Shown here: one piece after another, positions 34,920-42,495 of the stretch
How the letters are laid out: every line of letters starts with the position of its first letter
Position numbering within the stretch: position 1 is the first letter of the stretch
Assembly (NCBI GenBank): GCA_035764445.1
Contig: DASTZF010000248.1
Location: forward strand, 1-64,000
Source of the DNA: JAEUPI01 sp035764445
GTDB lineage: Bacteria > Pseudomonadota > Gammaproteobacteria > Burkholderiales > Burkholderiaceae_C
DNA: 64,000 nt
Reading direction: 5' to 3'
Notes under the pieces: model-generated
Told to the model about the DNA's origin: nothing
Database searches by the model: none
What the model saw: the letters and a program-made list of their open reading frames with translations, nothing else
Made by a program: the position numbers and the translations under genes

Positions 34920-35723
34920 TTGAACCCAGCGAATGAAACGACCCGCGCCATCGATGTCGGCGGCCGCCGTCTCGTGTTGACCACGAGCGGCGACGGCGCG
35001 CCCACGGTGGTGCTCGAGACCGGGCTTGGCGCCGAGAGTGACGAGTGGGCCGCGGTGCAGCGCGCCATCGCACCCGTCGCGCGCGTCTGCCGCTACGACC
35101 GCGCAGGGCGCGGGGCGAGCGATCCCGCCGCCAGGCCGCGCAGCGCGGCCGACCTGGTCGCTGACCTGCACACGCTGCTGCAAGGCGCCGACCTGCCACC
35201 GCCCTACCTGCTGGTGGGACACTCGTTCGGTGGCTTGCTGATGCGGCTGTTCGCAGACCGCCACCGTTCGCTGGTGGCCGGACTGATGCTCGTCGATGCG
35301 ATGCACGAGGACCAGTTCGGCGTCTTCGGTCCTGCCTTCCCGCCGCCGCAACCCGGCGAGCCTGCCGCGCTGGCCGAAGTGCGCGAGTTCTGGACCCGCG
35401 GCTGGCGCGATTCGCGCTCGACGCCAGAGGGCCTCGACCTGGTCGCCAGTTGCGCGCAGGCGCGCGCCATCGGCTCGCTCGGTGATCTGCCGCTGCACGT
35501 GCTGAGCGCAGGCACCTTCGTCAACCAGCCGCTGGTCCCCGACGGCCTTCGTCCTCGCCTGCAATCGATGTGGGATGGTCTGCAGCAGCGGTTGGCCGGC
35601 CTGTCGGCGCGATCGATGCGCAGCGCGATCACCGGCTGCGGACACTTCCTGCAGCGCGAGGCGCCGCAGCAGGTCGCCGCGGCGATCGCGGCGATGGTGC
35701 AGCGTGTGCGGGTGGCAGCATGA
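34920..35723 (+). CDS. Alpha/beta hydrolase
   Basis: 267-residue hydrolase. Nucleophile elbow GHSFGG with Ser in YLLVGHSFGGLLMRLF, acid residue probably in the region after HVLSAGTF, catalytic His in TGCGHFLQRE. TTG 34920 is preferred as start because AAGGAG (34908-34913) is spaced six bases upstream; ATG 34878 is the alternative. It is in the same direction as the methyltransferase gene. Confidence 0.82.
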   Translation: MNPANETTRAIDVGGRRLVLTTSGDGAPTVVLETGLGAESDEWAAVQRAIAPVARVCRYDRAGRGASDPAARPRSAADLVADLHTLLQGADLPPPYLLVGHSFGGLLMRLFADRHRSLVAGLMLVDAMHEDQFGVFGPAFPPPQPGEPAALAEVREFWTRGWRDSRSTPEGLDLVASCAQARAIGSLGDLPLHVLSAGTFVNQPLVPDGLRPRLQSMWDGLQQRLAGLSARSMRSAITGCGHFLQREAPQQVAAAIAAMVQRVRVAA

Positions 35724-35835
35724 GCCGCCGGGCCGCTCCCAAGGCGACAACGAAGTTGCGGCGAAGACTCACAACTGCGCGAAGCGCTTGTGATGTCGTC
35801 GCCAATTCCGGAGTGCGCAGCACGGAGGACGCCCA

Positions 35836-36300
35836 ATGAGCGCGGCCGACAGCCCCGGCGTCGTCGCGCCGCCGCCGCTGCTGTACCTGATCGCGCTGGG
35901 TGCGGTGCTGGGCCTGCGCTGGCAGTGGCCGCTGCCGATTGCCGCGCCCAGCGCCGTGCTGTGGCCGGCGATCGTGCTGTGTGGATCCAGCCTCGCCCTT
36001 GGCATCTCGGGTCGCCGCACGCTGCTGGCGGCAGGCACGGCGATCGACCCCGCGCGGCCGACCACGGTGCTGGTCACCCAAGGGCCGTACCGCCATTCGC
36101 GCAATCCGGTGTACCTGGCGCTGACTGCGCTGTTCGTCGGCATCACGCTGGCGGCCGACACCTGGTGGGGCGTGGCCGCCTTGCTGCCGCTGGCCGCGGT
36201 GATGCACTACGGCGTGGTGCTGCGCGAGGAGCGTTACCTCGAGCGCAAGTTCGGCGACGCCTACCGCGACTACCGGATCCGCGTGCGGCGCTACGTGTGA
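35836..36300 (+). CDS. Isoprenylcysteine carboxyl methyltransferase-like membrane protein
   Basis: 154 residues with three or four hydrophobic segments and the ICMT/PEMT-type C-terminal signature: GPYRHSRNPVYLALT, then EERYLERKFGDAYRDYRIRVRRY. Probably an integral-membrane SAM-dependent methyltransferase; substrate unknown. GGAGGACGCCC precedes the ATG. Confidence 0.83.
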   Translation: MSAADSPGVVAPPPLLYLIALGAVLGLRWQWPLPIAAPSAVLWPAIVLCGSSLALGISGRRTLLAAGTAIDPARPTTVLVTQGPYRHSRNPVYLALTALFVGITLAADTWWGVAALLPLAAVMHYGVVLREERYLERKFGDAYRDYRIRVRRYV

Positions 36301-36319
36301 TCGGCCTTGGCTCAGCGCG

Positions 36320-37510
36320 TCACTTCATCGCGCAGCTGCCGACGTAGGCGTCGCCGTGGTCCTTCAGGATCGGTGTGTTGAACGACTTGTTGATCAGGCC
36401 GCCCTTGCCGTCGGAGCCGACCGTGCGCACGTAGTAGTTCTGGATCGGGTACTGGTTGGTGTTGAACTTGAATGGCCCACGCACCGAGTCGAAGCGCGCG
36501 GCCTTCAGCGCCTTGCGCAAGCCGTCGCGATCGTCGAGCTTGCCCTTGACATCGCGCACCGCGGCGTTGATCAGCTGCGCGGCGTCGTAGCCCTGCGACG
36601 CGTACAGCGTCGGGATGCGCTTGTATTCCTTCTCGAACTCGGCCATGAACTTCTGGTTCGCCGCGTTCGCGAAGTCCGGCGACCAGTGCGCGGTGTTGAA
36701 CAGCCCCGACATCGCCGGGCCCACCGGATTGATCACGTCCTGGTCGGCCGAGAAGCCGGGCAGCACGAGCTGGATGTCCTTGCTCAAGCCCGCACCGACG
36801 AACTGCTTGATGAAATTGATGCCCATGCCGCCGGGCAGGAAGATGTACAGCGCCTGCGGCTTGGCGGCGCGGACCTCGGCGAGCTCGGCGGCGTAGTCGA
36901 GCTGTCCCAGCTTGGTGTAGTTCTCGCCGATCACCTGGCCCTTGAACATGCGCTTGAAGCCGGCCAGCGAATCCTTGCCCGCCTGGTAGTTGGGCGCCAG
37001 CAGGTACACGCTCTTCAGCTCGCGCTGGTTGGCGTATGCGCCCGCCGCCTCGTGGTAGGCGTCGTTGGGCCAGCTCACCGCATAAAACAGCGGGTTGCAG
37101 TCCTTGCCGGCCATCGACGACGGCGCCGCGTTGGGGCTGATGTAGATCGTGTTGTTGTCCAGCGCCTCGGGCAGCGCGGCCAGCATGATGTTGGAGAACA
37201 CCACGCCGGTCATGAAGTCGACTCGGTCGCGCTTGACGTTCTTCTCGAACAGCTGCTTGGCGACGTCGGGCTTGAACTGGTCGTCGCTGACCAGCACCTC
37301 GGCGGGCAGCCCGCCAAGCTTGCCGCCGTTCAGCTTGACCGCGAGCAAGAAGCCGTCACGGATGTCGACGCCCAGCGCCGACGACGGGCCCGACAGCGTG
37401 CTGACAAAGCCGACCTTCACCTTGTCGGCCGCGTGTGCGCCGGCCGTTGCGAGCGCGGCGGCGAGGGCCAGCGCGGCCAGCCGGGTGGCCGCAGGAAGCG
37501 TGGTCGTCAT
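36320..37510 (-). CDS. ABC transporter substrate-binding protein, LivK type
   Basis: 396-residue periplasmic binding protein from ATG 37510. The signal peptide (LAALALAAALATAGAHA) is followed by KVKVGFVSTLSGPSSALGVDIRDGF and the type I periplasmic-binding fold. It is the last gene of the marR-dioxygenase operon, 29 bases after the beta-subunit gene, so its ligand is likely the aromatic substrate of the dioxygenase. It could supply the livHMGF transporter at 27762-31123, which lacks its own binding protein. Confidence 0.9.
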   Translation of the reverse strand: MTTTLPAATRLAALALAAALATAGAHAADKVKVGFVSTLSGPSSALGVDIRDGFLLAVKLNGGKLGGLPAEVLVSDDQFKPDVAKQLFEKNVKRDRVDFMTGVVFSNIMLAALPEALDNNTIYISPNAAPSSMAGKDCNPLFYAVSWPNDAYHEAAGAYANQRELKSVYLLAPNYQAGKDSLAGFKRMFKGQVIGENYTKLGQLDYAAELAEVRAAKPQALYIFLPGGMGINFIKQFVGAGLSKDIQLVLPGFSADQDVINPVGPAMSGLFNTAHWSPDFANAANQKFMAEFEKEYKRIPTLYASQGYDAAQLINAAVRDVKGKLDDRDGLRKALKAARFDSVRGPFKFNTNQYPIQNYYVRTVGSDGKGGLINKSFNTPILKDHGDAYVGSCAMK

Positions 37511-37539
37511 GGTCCGTCTGCCTTTCGTTCGTTGTTGGA

Positions 37540-38217
37540 TCAAACCCAGATCTGGATCACGTAGTCGAACGGCGCCTGCGCGTTGAACAGGTCCACGCGC
37601 TGCAGCGCGATCTTCAGCGTGCCGTCGGCGCTGCGCCGCAGCGTGTGCCGGTAACGGCCGCCGAAGTGGCGGATCGAATCGCGCCGCAGCTCCATCATGT
37701 GAAAGCGCGAGCGCACGATGACGCGGTCTTTGGTGGCCTCTTCGAGCGCGACGTGGCTGACGATGTGGTTGGTCTCCCACAGCGGCGCCTGCGACCACGC
37801 GTTGGGGTGCGTGACGCGTCCCTTGCGGATCTCCATCATCGGCTTGTCCTCGATGAAGATCGACGGCGAGCTCTCCCACTCGGTCTGCTCGGCGCGTGCC
37901 GGCATCCAGTAGATGCCGTCGTCGCTGAACAGGTCCATCCAGGCCTGCCACTGCTTGGCGTCGAGCAGTTCGGCCTGGCGGTACAGCAGCTGCTCGACCT
38001 CGCGCTGCAGGTCGACCGCACCCGCGGCCAGCAGTGCGGCGGGCAACTCGCCCACCTTGTGCGGCACGCGCGGCGAATGCGTCGGCTCGATCGCCTGCGC
38101 GCCGGTGGGGCCGCGCGCGGCGTCGCCGGCGATCACCACGTCCTGGTCGAGCAGGTGGCGCATGTCGGGTCCCGCGCTGGGGATCGCGCGCGACGAACCC
38201 TTGGTTTCAGTGCTCAT
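37540..38217 (-). CDS. Aromatic-ring-hydroxylating dioxygenase, beta subunit
   Basis: 225-residue small subunit with the SnoaL-like fold (EVEQLLYRQAELLDAKQWQA, LFSDDGIYWMP, ATKDRVIVRSRFHMMELRRD, FGGRYRHTLRR). It completes the alpha/beta oxygenase with the gene just upstream. The gap to the alpha gene is repeat copy C, which supplies its ribosome binding site. Confidence 0.9.
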   Translation of the reverse strand: MSTETKGSSRAIPSAGPDMRHLLDQDVVIAGDAARGPTGAQAIEPTHSPRVPHKVGELPAALLAAGAVDLQREVEQLLYRQAELLDAKQWQAWMDLFSDDGIYWMPARAEQTEWESSPSIFIEDKPMMEIRKGRVTHPNAWSQAPLWETNHIVSHVALEEATKDRVIVRSRFHMMELRRDSIRHFGGRYRHTLRRSADGTLKIALQRVDLFNAQAPFDYVIQIWV

Positions 38218-38293
38218 ATCGCCCCCTTGGCGCTGCGCGCCATCGCCCCGAGGGGGAGCGAGTGCCTTCGGATCGGCCGTGCGGCACTCATCA
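38218..38293 (-). repeat. Intergenic repeat copy C filling the dioxygenase alpha-to-beta gap
   Basis: Read on the - strand it begins at the alpha-subunit stop: TGATGAGTGCC, a loop ending CCGAA, then GGCACTC, so GAGTGCC and GGCACTC form 7-base arms beside the stop. The second half holds CTCCCCCTCGGGGCG, GGCGCGCAGCGCC and AAGGGGGC, the last a ribosome binding site for the beta-subunit ATG. The order and spacing of blocks match copies A and B. Confidence 0.6.
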
Positions 38294-39598
38294 CGCCCCC
38301 TGCATGTAGCGCGACCACGCCGCGAACTGGTTGCGCATCACGACCTCGGACGTGCCGTGGTTGGAGTACGCGACGCCGTTCTCGATGCGATCGTCGCCGT
38401 GGTGGCGGTGGAAGCTGACCCAGTCGCCGCCGTCGGACTGCAGGCCCCATTGGCCCTTGGTCCAGTTCTCCAGATCGTCGGCGTTGATCATCGTGGCCGG
38501 CGAATTGACGAGGTTGTAGTACCACAGGCTGCGCCGGTAGATCGCTTCGGGGGCGCCCTTGAGCCGGAAGTGCCAGATCTCCGACAGCGTCTTGTCCGGC
38601 GAGATCGGCCGCAGGCAGCGCAGCTGCTGCAGCGGCGACTGCACCGACAGGTATGGATACACCAGCACGTGGTGGATGCTGCGCGACAGGTACTCCTCGG
38701 CCTTCTGCTCGCCGTACGCCTTCTTCAGCATCGCCTCGTGCTCGAGCGTGTCCTTGTCCTGCGGTCGCAGGCCCATGTAGGCCTTGAGGATGCCGTGGCC
38801 CTGCGGGAAGTTGATCGTCTGCACGCTGTCCCACTGCTCGAAGCTCGACGCGAACGCTGACAGGTAGTGGTAGTACAGCGGCACCGAGCCTTGCTGCTCC
38901 TTCAGCCGCCGCTCGACGCGGCCCGCCGCGATGCCGGTGCTCTGGTGGGTCACCGACGGGTGCAGCGCGTCGAGCTGGTTCTCCATGAAGAACTTCCAGT
39001 TCGACTGCTGGATCACGCGGTGGCACACCGGCACGATCTCGACCTCGCCCACCGGCGAGCGGTCACACATGTCGTCGAATGCGACCTTCGCTTCGCCAAG
39101 GAACTCCAGCAGCGACGGCCCGTCGGCAACCAGGCTGGCGAACACGAAGCCGCGGTAGCTGGCGACGCGCGCCGCGCTCTTCATGTTGCAGTCGGGGTTG
39201 CTGCGGTCCATGCGCGTGCCGTCGTAGCCCTGCGCCAACGGGATCGCGCGGATCTTGCCGTCGAGGTGATAGCTCCACGCGTGGTACGAGCAGACGAACG
39301 CGGCGCCGGTGTTGCCCTGCAGGTTGCCCACCACCTGCACGCCACGGTGCGCGCAGCGGTTGTGCAGCACGTGGATCGCACGATCCGCGCCGCGCACCAT
39401 CAGCATCGGCTGGCGGCCGATCGTTACCGCGAAGTAGTCGCCGGCGTTTGGAATCTGCGACTCGTGGCCGCAATAGACCCACACCCGCTCGAAGATGCGC
39501 TCCATCTCGCGGTCGAAGATCTGCTGGTCGGTGTACACGCGCTTGTGCACCCGGTCGGGCTCGACGCAGGTCGAGAGGTCGACGGCGCTCTCAGGCAT
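38291..39598 (-). CDS. Aromatic-ring-hydroxylating dioxygenase, alpha (catalytic) subunit
   Basis: 435 residues. Rieske [2Fe-2S] ligands C82-x-H84 and C103-x2-H106 (CAHRG ... CSYHAW). Mononuclear iron motif D210, H213, H218 (NQLDALHPSVTH). ATG 39598 follows AAGGAG and sits 14 bases after the marR stop. Substrate unknown; the family covers benzoate-, anthranilate-, naphthalene- and salicylate-type oxygenases. No ferredoxin or reductase gene is beside it. Confidence 0.92.
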   Translation of the reverse strand: MPESAVDLSTCVEPDRVHKRVYTDQQIFDREMERIFERVWVYCGHESQIPNAGDYFAVTIGRQPMLMVRGADRAIHVLHNRCAHRGVQVVGNLQGNTGAAFVCSYHAWSYHLDGKIRAIPLAQGYDGTRMDRSNPDCNMKSAARVASYRGFVFASLVADGPSLLEFLGEAKVAFDDMCDRSPVGEVEIVPVCHRVIQQSNWKFFMENQLDALHPSVTHQSTGIAAGRVERRLKEQQGSVPLYYHYLSAFASSFEQWDSVQTINFPQGHGILKAYMGLRPQDKDTLEHEAMLKKAYGEQKAEEYLSRSIHHVLVYPYLSVQSPLQQLRCLRPISPDKTLSEIWHFRLKGAPEAIYRRSLWYYNLVNSPATMINADDLENWTKGQWGLQSDGGDWVSFHRHHGDDRIENGVAYSNHGTSEVVMRNQFAAWSRYMQGA

Positions 39599-39612
39599 CG
39601 GAATCTCCTTCG

Positions 39613-40086
39613 TCATGCAGCTCGCGGCTGGGCGGCGGGCCCTTGATCCAGATTGGCTTTCATGCGCTCCAGGGTCCAGCGCAGCATGTCGACCGCGCCG
39701 GCCGGTAGCCCTTCGACCGCCACCTGGTTCAGTCGTTCGACGGTCGGCCAGATGCGCGCGAACAGCCGCTCGCCGCTCGCCGTGGGCGCCAGCCGCGTGA
39801 CGCGCAGATCGGTCGCGTCGTTCAGCCGCGTCGCCCAGCCGGCCTTCTCCATGCGGTCGACCGTGCGCGTCAGCGTCGTGCGGTCGATCGTCGCCAGGTC
39901 GGCCAGCTCGCGCATCGAGCAGCGGCGCCGCGCGCACAGCGACGCCAGCACGCGCCACTCCGGCACCCGCAGCCCGAACTCGCGCAGTTCCTGGGTCAGC
40001 CGCCGGTCGCGGCTGCCGATCGCCTGCGTGAGCCAGAAGAACACGTGCTGCTCGAGCTCGAACTGCACCGCGGGTTGCCTTGGCAT
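39613..40086 (-). CDS. MarR-family transcriptional regulator
   Basis: 157 residues with the MarR winged helix-turn-helix (RVPEWRVLASLCARRRCSMREL, ATIDRTTLTRTVDRMEKAGW, wing NDATDLRVTRLAPTASG). The ATG at 40086 is preferred to a longer frame. It is the first gene of an operon with the dioxygenase subunits and a binding protein. A palindrome over its -35 box (40109-40124) fits autorepression relieved by an aromatic ligand. Confidence 0.9.
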   Translation of the reverse strand: MPRQPAVQFELEQHVFFWLTQAIGSRDRRLTQELREFGLRVPEWRVLASLCARRRCSMRELADLATIDRTTLTRTVDRMEKAGWATRLNDATDLRVTRLAPTASGERLFARIWPTVERLNQVAVEGLPAGAVDMLRWTLERMKANLDQGPAAQPRAA

Positions 40087-40093
40087 GGCCACG

Positions 40094-40124
40094 AACGTAG
40101 CGCGATTTAGGTGCATCTGCAACT
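40094..40124 (-). promoter_or_regulatory. Promoter and MarR-type operator of the dioxygenase operon
   Basis: On the - strand, TTGCAG (40117-40122 on +) and TACGTT (40094-40099) are separated by 17 bases, a fair sigma-70 promoter. Overlapping the -35 box is AGTTGCA-GA-TGCACCT (40109-40124), an inverted repeat with one mismatch in 7-base arms, the usual size of a MarR operator. It lies 23-38 bases before the marR ATG. Confidence 0.6.
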
Positions 40125-40188
40125 GTCTGGAAAACCCTAGCCCGCCAGCGGGCAGCGCGCGGCGGTTCCAGATCTCTTGCGAACGCAC

Positions 40189-41142
40189 CTATTGGCGCGG
40201 GCCGCCGCGGCGGGCTCCCGGCGTCTGGCCGTAGCGCGCCTTGAAGCTGCGGCAAAACGCCGGCACGTCGCGAAAGCCGTGCGCCAGCGCGATGTCAGCG
40301 ACGCTGCGCCCCGACCAGGCCGGGTCGGCCAGCGCGGCCGCGCAGCGCGCCAGCCGTTCGTCGCGCAGCCAGCGCGTCACGCCGCTGCCACCGCCCGCGA
40401 AGGCGCGCTGCAGCGTGCGCACCGACACGTGCTGTGCGCGCGCGATCGCCTCCAGCGTCAGGTCGGGGTCGCCGAGCATCGCCCGCGCATGGCGTTGCGC
40501 GCGCTCGAGCAAAGCCTGTCGCGCGTCGATGCTGTCGCTGTCGGCCGCGACGCTGGCCGCGTTGTGCGCCGCCACCAGGTGGAACACCTCGTCGATCAGC
40601 AGCGCGGCCTCGCCGTCGTCGACCTCCGGCAGCGCCTCGTCGAGCCCGCGCACGAAGCCGTACAGCACGCGGCCGAAGCCGCCCGCCGGCAGCAGGCGCT
40701 GCGCCAGCCGCCGGTCGAGGTCGCGCGCCAGCGGACCGAAGCTATCGCGCGGCGCCTGGATCACCGTCTGCCGGAACGGCTGCTCGAACAGCAGTCGGTA
40801 CGGCTGCGAGTTGTGGAAGAGCAGCATGTCGCCCGGTTGCAGCAGCGCGTGGGCGCCGGCCTGTTCGACGCCGCAGGTGCCCGAGCGCTGCACCATGAAG
40901 GTGTAGATGTCGCGCTGCGCGTCGCGCGCGATCTGCGGCGTGTCGCGGCTGACGCGCTGCGGCCCGGCGTCGACGGCGGAGTACACGCGGCCGCTCGCCG
41001 CCCGCACCTCCATCCGGGCGTGGAATGCCTGCCGCACCAGCGGCTCGGCATTCATCGGCACGTAGACCGAGCAGACCACCTCGCGCCAGAAGCCGGCGCG
41101 CTCGCCCGGGCTGACGCGCGCGGTGTCGAACTGCAGCTGCAT
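40189..41142 (-). CDS. AraC-family transcriptional regulator
   Basis: 317 residues with an AraC-binding-domain-like N-terminal half (SGTCGVEQAGAHALLQPGDM, NSQPYRLLFEQPF) and a C-terminal AraC double helix-turn-helix (LTLEAIARAQHVSVRTLQRAF, VADIALAHGFRDVPAFCRSFK). The start is ATG 41142. Divergent from the nitrilase gene, which it probably activates. Confidence 0.9.
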   Translation of the reverse strand: MQLQFDTARVSPGERAGFWREVVCSVYVPMNAEPLVRQAFHARMEVRAASGRVYSAVDAGPQRVSRDTPQIARDAQRDIYTFMVQRSGTCGVEQAGAHALLQPGDMLLFHNSQPYRLLFEQPFRQTVIQAPRDSFGPLARDLDRRLAQRLLPAGGFGRVLYGFVRGLDEALPEVDDGEAALLIDEVFHLVAAHNAASVAADSDSIDARQALLERAQRHARAMLGDPDLTLEAIARAQHVSVRTLQRAFAGGGSGVTRWLRDERLARCAAALADPAWSGRSVADIALAHGFRDVPAFCRSFKARYGQTPGARRGGPRQ

Positions 41143-41184
41143 GCCTGCTCCTTGACGCTCCCGGCACAGCGCGTTGGCACGCCG

Positions 41185-41202
41185 TGCACACGCTGCACAC
41201 GC
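41185..41202. repeat. Two perfect tandem 9-mers between araC-type gene and nitrilase gene
   Basis: TGCACACGC occurs twice in direct succession (41185-41193 and 41194-41202), followed by ACGCACGC. AraC-family proteins bind direct repeats, so this may be the activator site for the nitrilase gene. It is about 76 bases before the nitrilase ATG. Confidence 0.4.
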
Positions 41203-41277
41203 ACGCACGCCTAGCATCGGCTGCGCCGCGGTTTGGCGAACGCCGCGTTCACTCTACTGCCATTGGAAGGAGCCGTC

Positions 41278-42408
41278 ATGCCGACGAAACCCGCAAAGCC
41301 CCTGCTCGGTGGCCGCGACAAGGTCAAGGTGGCGATCGCCCAGAAGTCGCCGGCGTTCATGAACGTGGACGCTTGCGTCGAGCGCGCCGAGGCGATCATC
41401 GGCGAGGCCGGCCGCGGTGGCGCGCAGCTGGTGGTCTTTCCCGAGGCCTGGCTGGCCGGTTATCCGTACTGGACCGAAGGCTGGGATTCCACGCTGCCGC
41501 AATGGGCGGGCGGCCGCATCGCGTTTCGCGACAACGCTCTGGTGGTGCCGTCGGAGCAGGCTGATCGCATCGCGCACGCCGCCCGCAAGGCCGGCGTCTA
41601 CGTCGTGCTCGGCTGCAACGAGATGGACCCGCGACCCGCGGTCAGCACGGTCTACAACAGCCTGATCTTCTTCGCCCCCGATGGCAGCGTGCTGGGGCGC
41701 CACCGCAAGCTGATGCCGACCCTCACCGAGCGCATGTTCTGGGGCCACGGCGACGCCGACGACCTGGTGGTGTTCGACACCGACATCGGACGCATCGGCG
41801 CGCTGATCTGCGGCGAGCACCTGATGACGCTGGTGCGCGCGGCGATGATCGCGCAGGGCGAAGACATCCACGTCGCGGTGTTTCCCGGTGCCTTCGAGCT
41901 GCACACCGGCCCTCAGCTCGAGGAGCCCGAGAAGGCGGGTTGCTTCTGGGGCCACTTCGAAGTGCGCGCTCACGCGTTCGAGGCGGGCGCATTCGTCGTG
42001 TCGGCGTGCGCGACGCTGAGCGACGACGACGTCGCGCCCCAGTTTCCCCACAAGGGCAAGATGAACATCGGCTACGCCAACGGCGGCAGCGAGGTGATCG
42101 CGCCGCTGGGGATCGCGCTGGCCGGCCCGACCTACGGCGAGGCGATCGTCTACGCCGAGCTCGAGGCGTGGATGATCAAGGCGACCAAGGCCATCGTCGA
42201 CACGATGGGTCACTACGCGCGACCCGACGTGCTGCGCCTTCTGATGCGCCGCGAGAACGGCTGGGCGCCGGTTGGCGCGGCGCGTGACCTCGCACCGTTG
42301 CGGAAGTTGTTGAGCGACGACGCGCTCAAACGGGCCGCCGACGCGCGCGACGTGGCGCCGGAGCCCGTGCTCGAGCTGGCCGAGAGCGTGCGGCGCGCTG
42401 CAGCGTGA
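41278..42408 (+). CDS. Nitrilase (carbon-nitrogen hydrolase family)
   Basis: 376 residues. Catalytic Glu56 (VVFPEAWLAGYP), Lys144 (HRKLMPTLTERMFWGHGD) and Cys178 (ALICGEHLMTL). The Cys context is CGE rather than the CWE of many nitrilases. Length and motifs fit a true nitrilase converting a nitrile to its acid plus ammonia. GGAAGGAG precedes ATG 41278. Neighbours suggest a role in nitrile catabolism under an AraC regulator, with an aldehyde dehydrogenase gene convergent. Confidence 0.92.
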   Translation: MPTKPAKPLLGGRDKVKVAIAQKSPAFMNVDACVERAEAIIGEAGRGGAQLVVFPEAWLAGYPYWTEGWDSTLPQWAGGRIAFRDNALVVPSEQADRIAHAARKAGVYVVLGCNEMDPRPAVSTVYNSLIFFAPDGSVLGRHRKLMPTLTERMFWGHGDADDLVVFDTDIGRIGALICGEHLMTLVRAAMIAQGEDIHVAVFPGAFELHTGPQLEEPEKAGCFWGHFEVRAHAFEAGAFVVSACATLSDDDVAPQFPHKGKMNIGYANGGSEVIAPLGIALAGPTYGEAIVYAELEAWMIKATKAIVDTMGHYARPDVLRLLMRRENGWAPVGAARDLAPLRKLLSDDALKRAADARDVAPEPVLELAESVRRAAA

Positions 42409-42420
42409 GTGGGCGCCTTG

Positions 42421-42493
42421 GCTTCGGCCGGCGCTTGCGCGCATTCACGTCGCGCTGCGACGTGAGCCTTCGCCGAAGCGACCTGAAGGTCGC
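42421..42493. terminator. Nested hairpins between convergent genes, possible bidirectional terminator
   Basis: Three stems lie between the nitrilase and aldehyde dehydrogenase stops. TCACGTCGC-GCT-GCGACGTGA (42445-42465) is perfect. GCTTCGG (42421-42427) pairs with CCGAAGC (42473-42479) around it. GCGACCT-GA-AGGTCGC (42478-42493) is perfect and followed by TTT. The - strand reading (CGAAGGCTCACG, then GCGCGCAAGCGCC and CCAAGGCGCC) also resembles a degenerate copy of the intergenic repeat family. No long T run, so termination is tentative. Confidence 0.45.
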
Positions 42494-42495
42494 TT

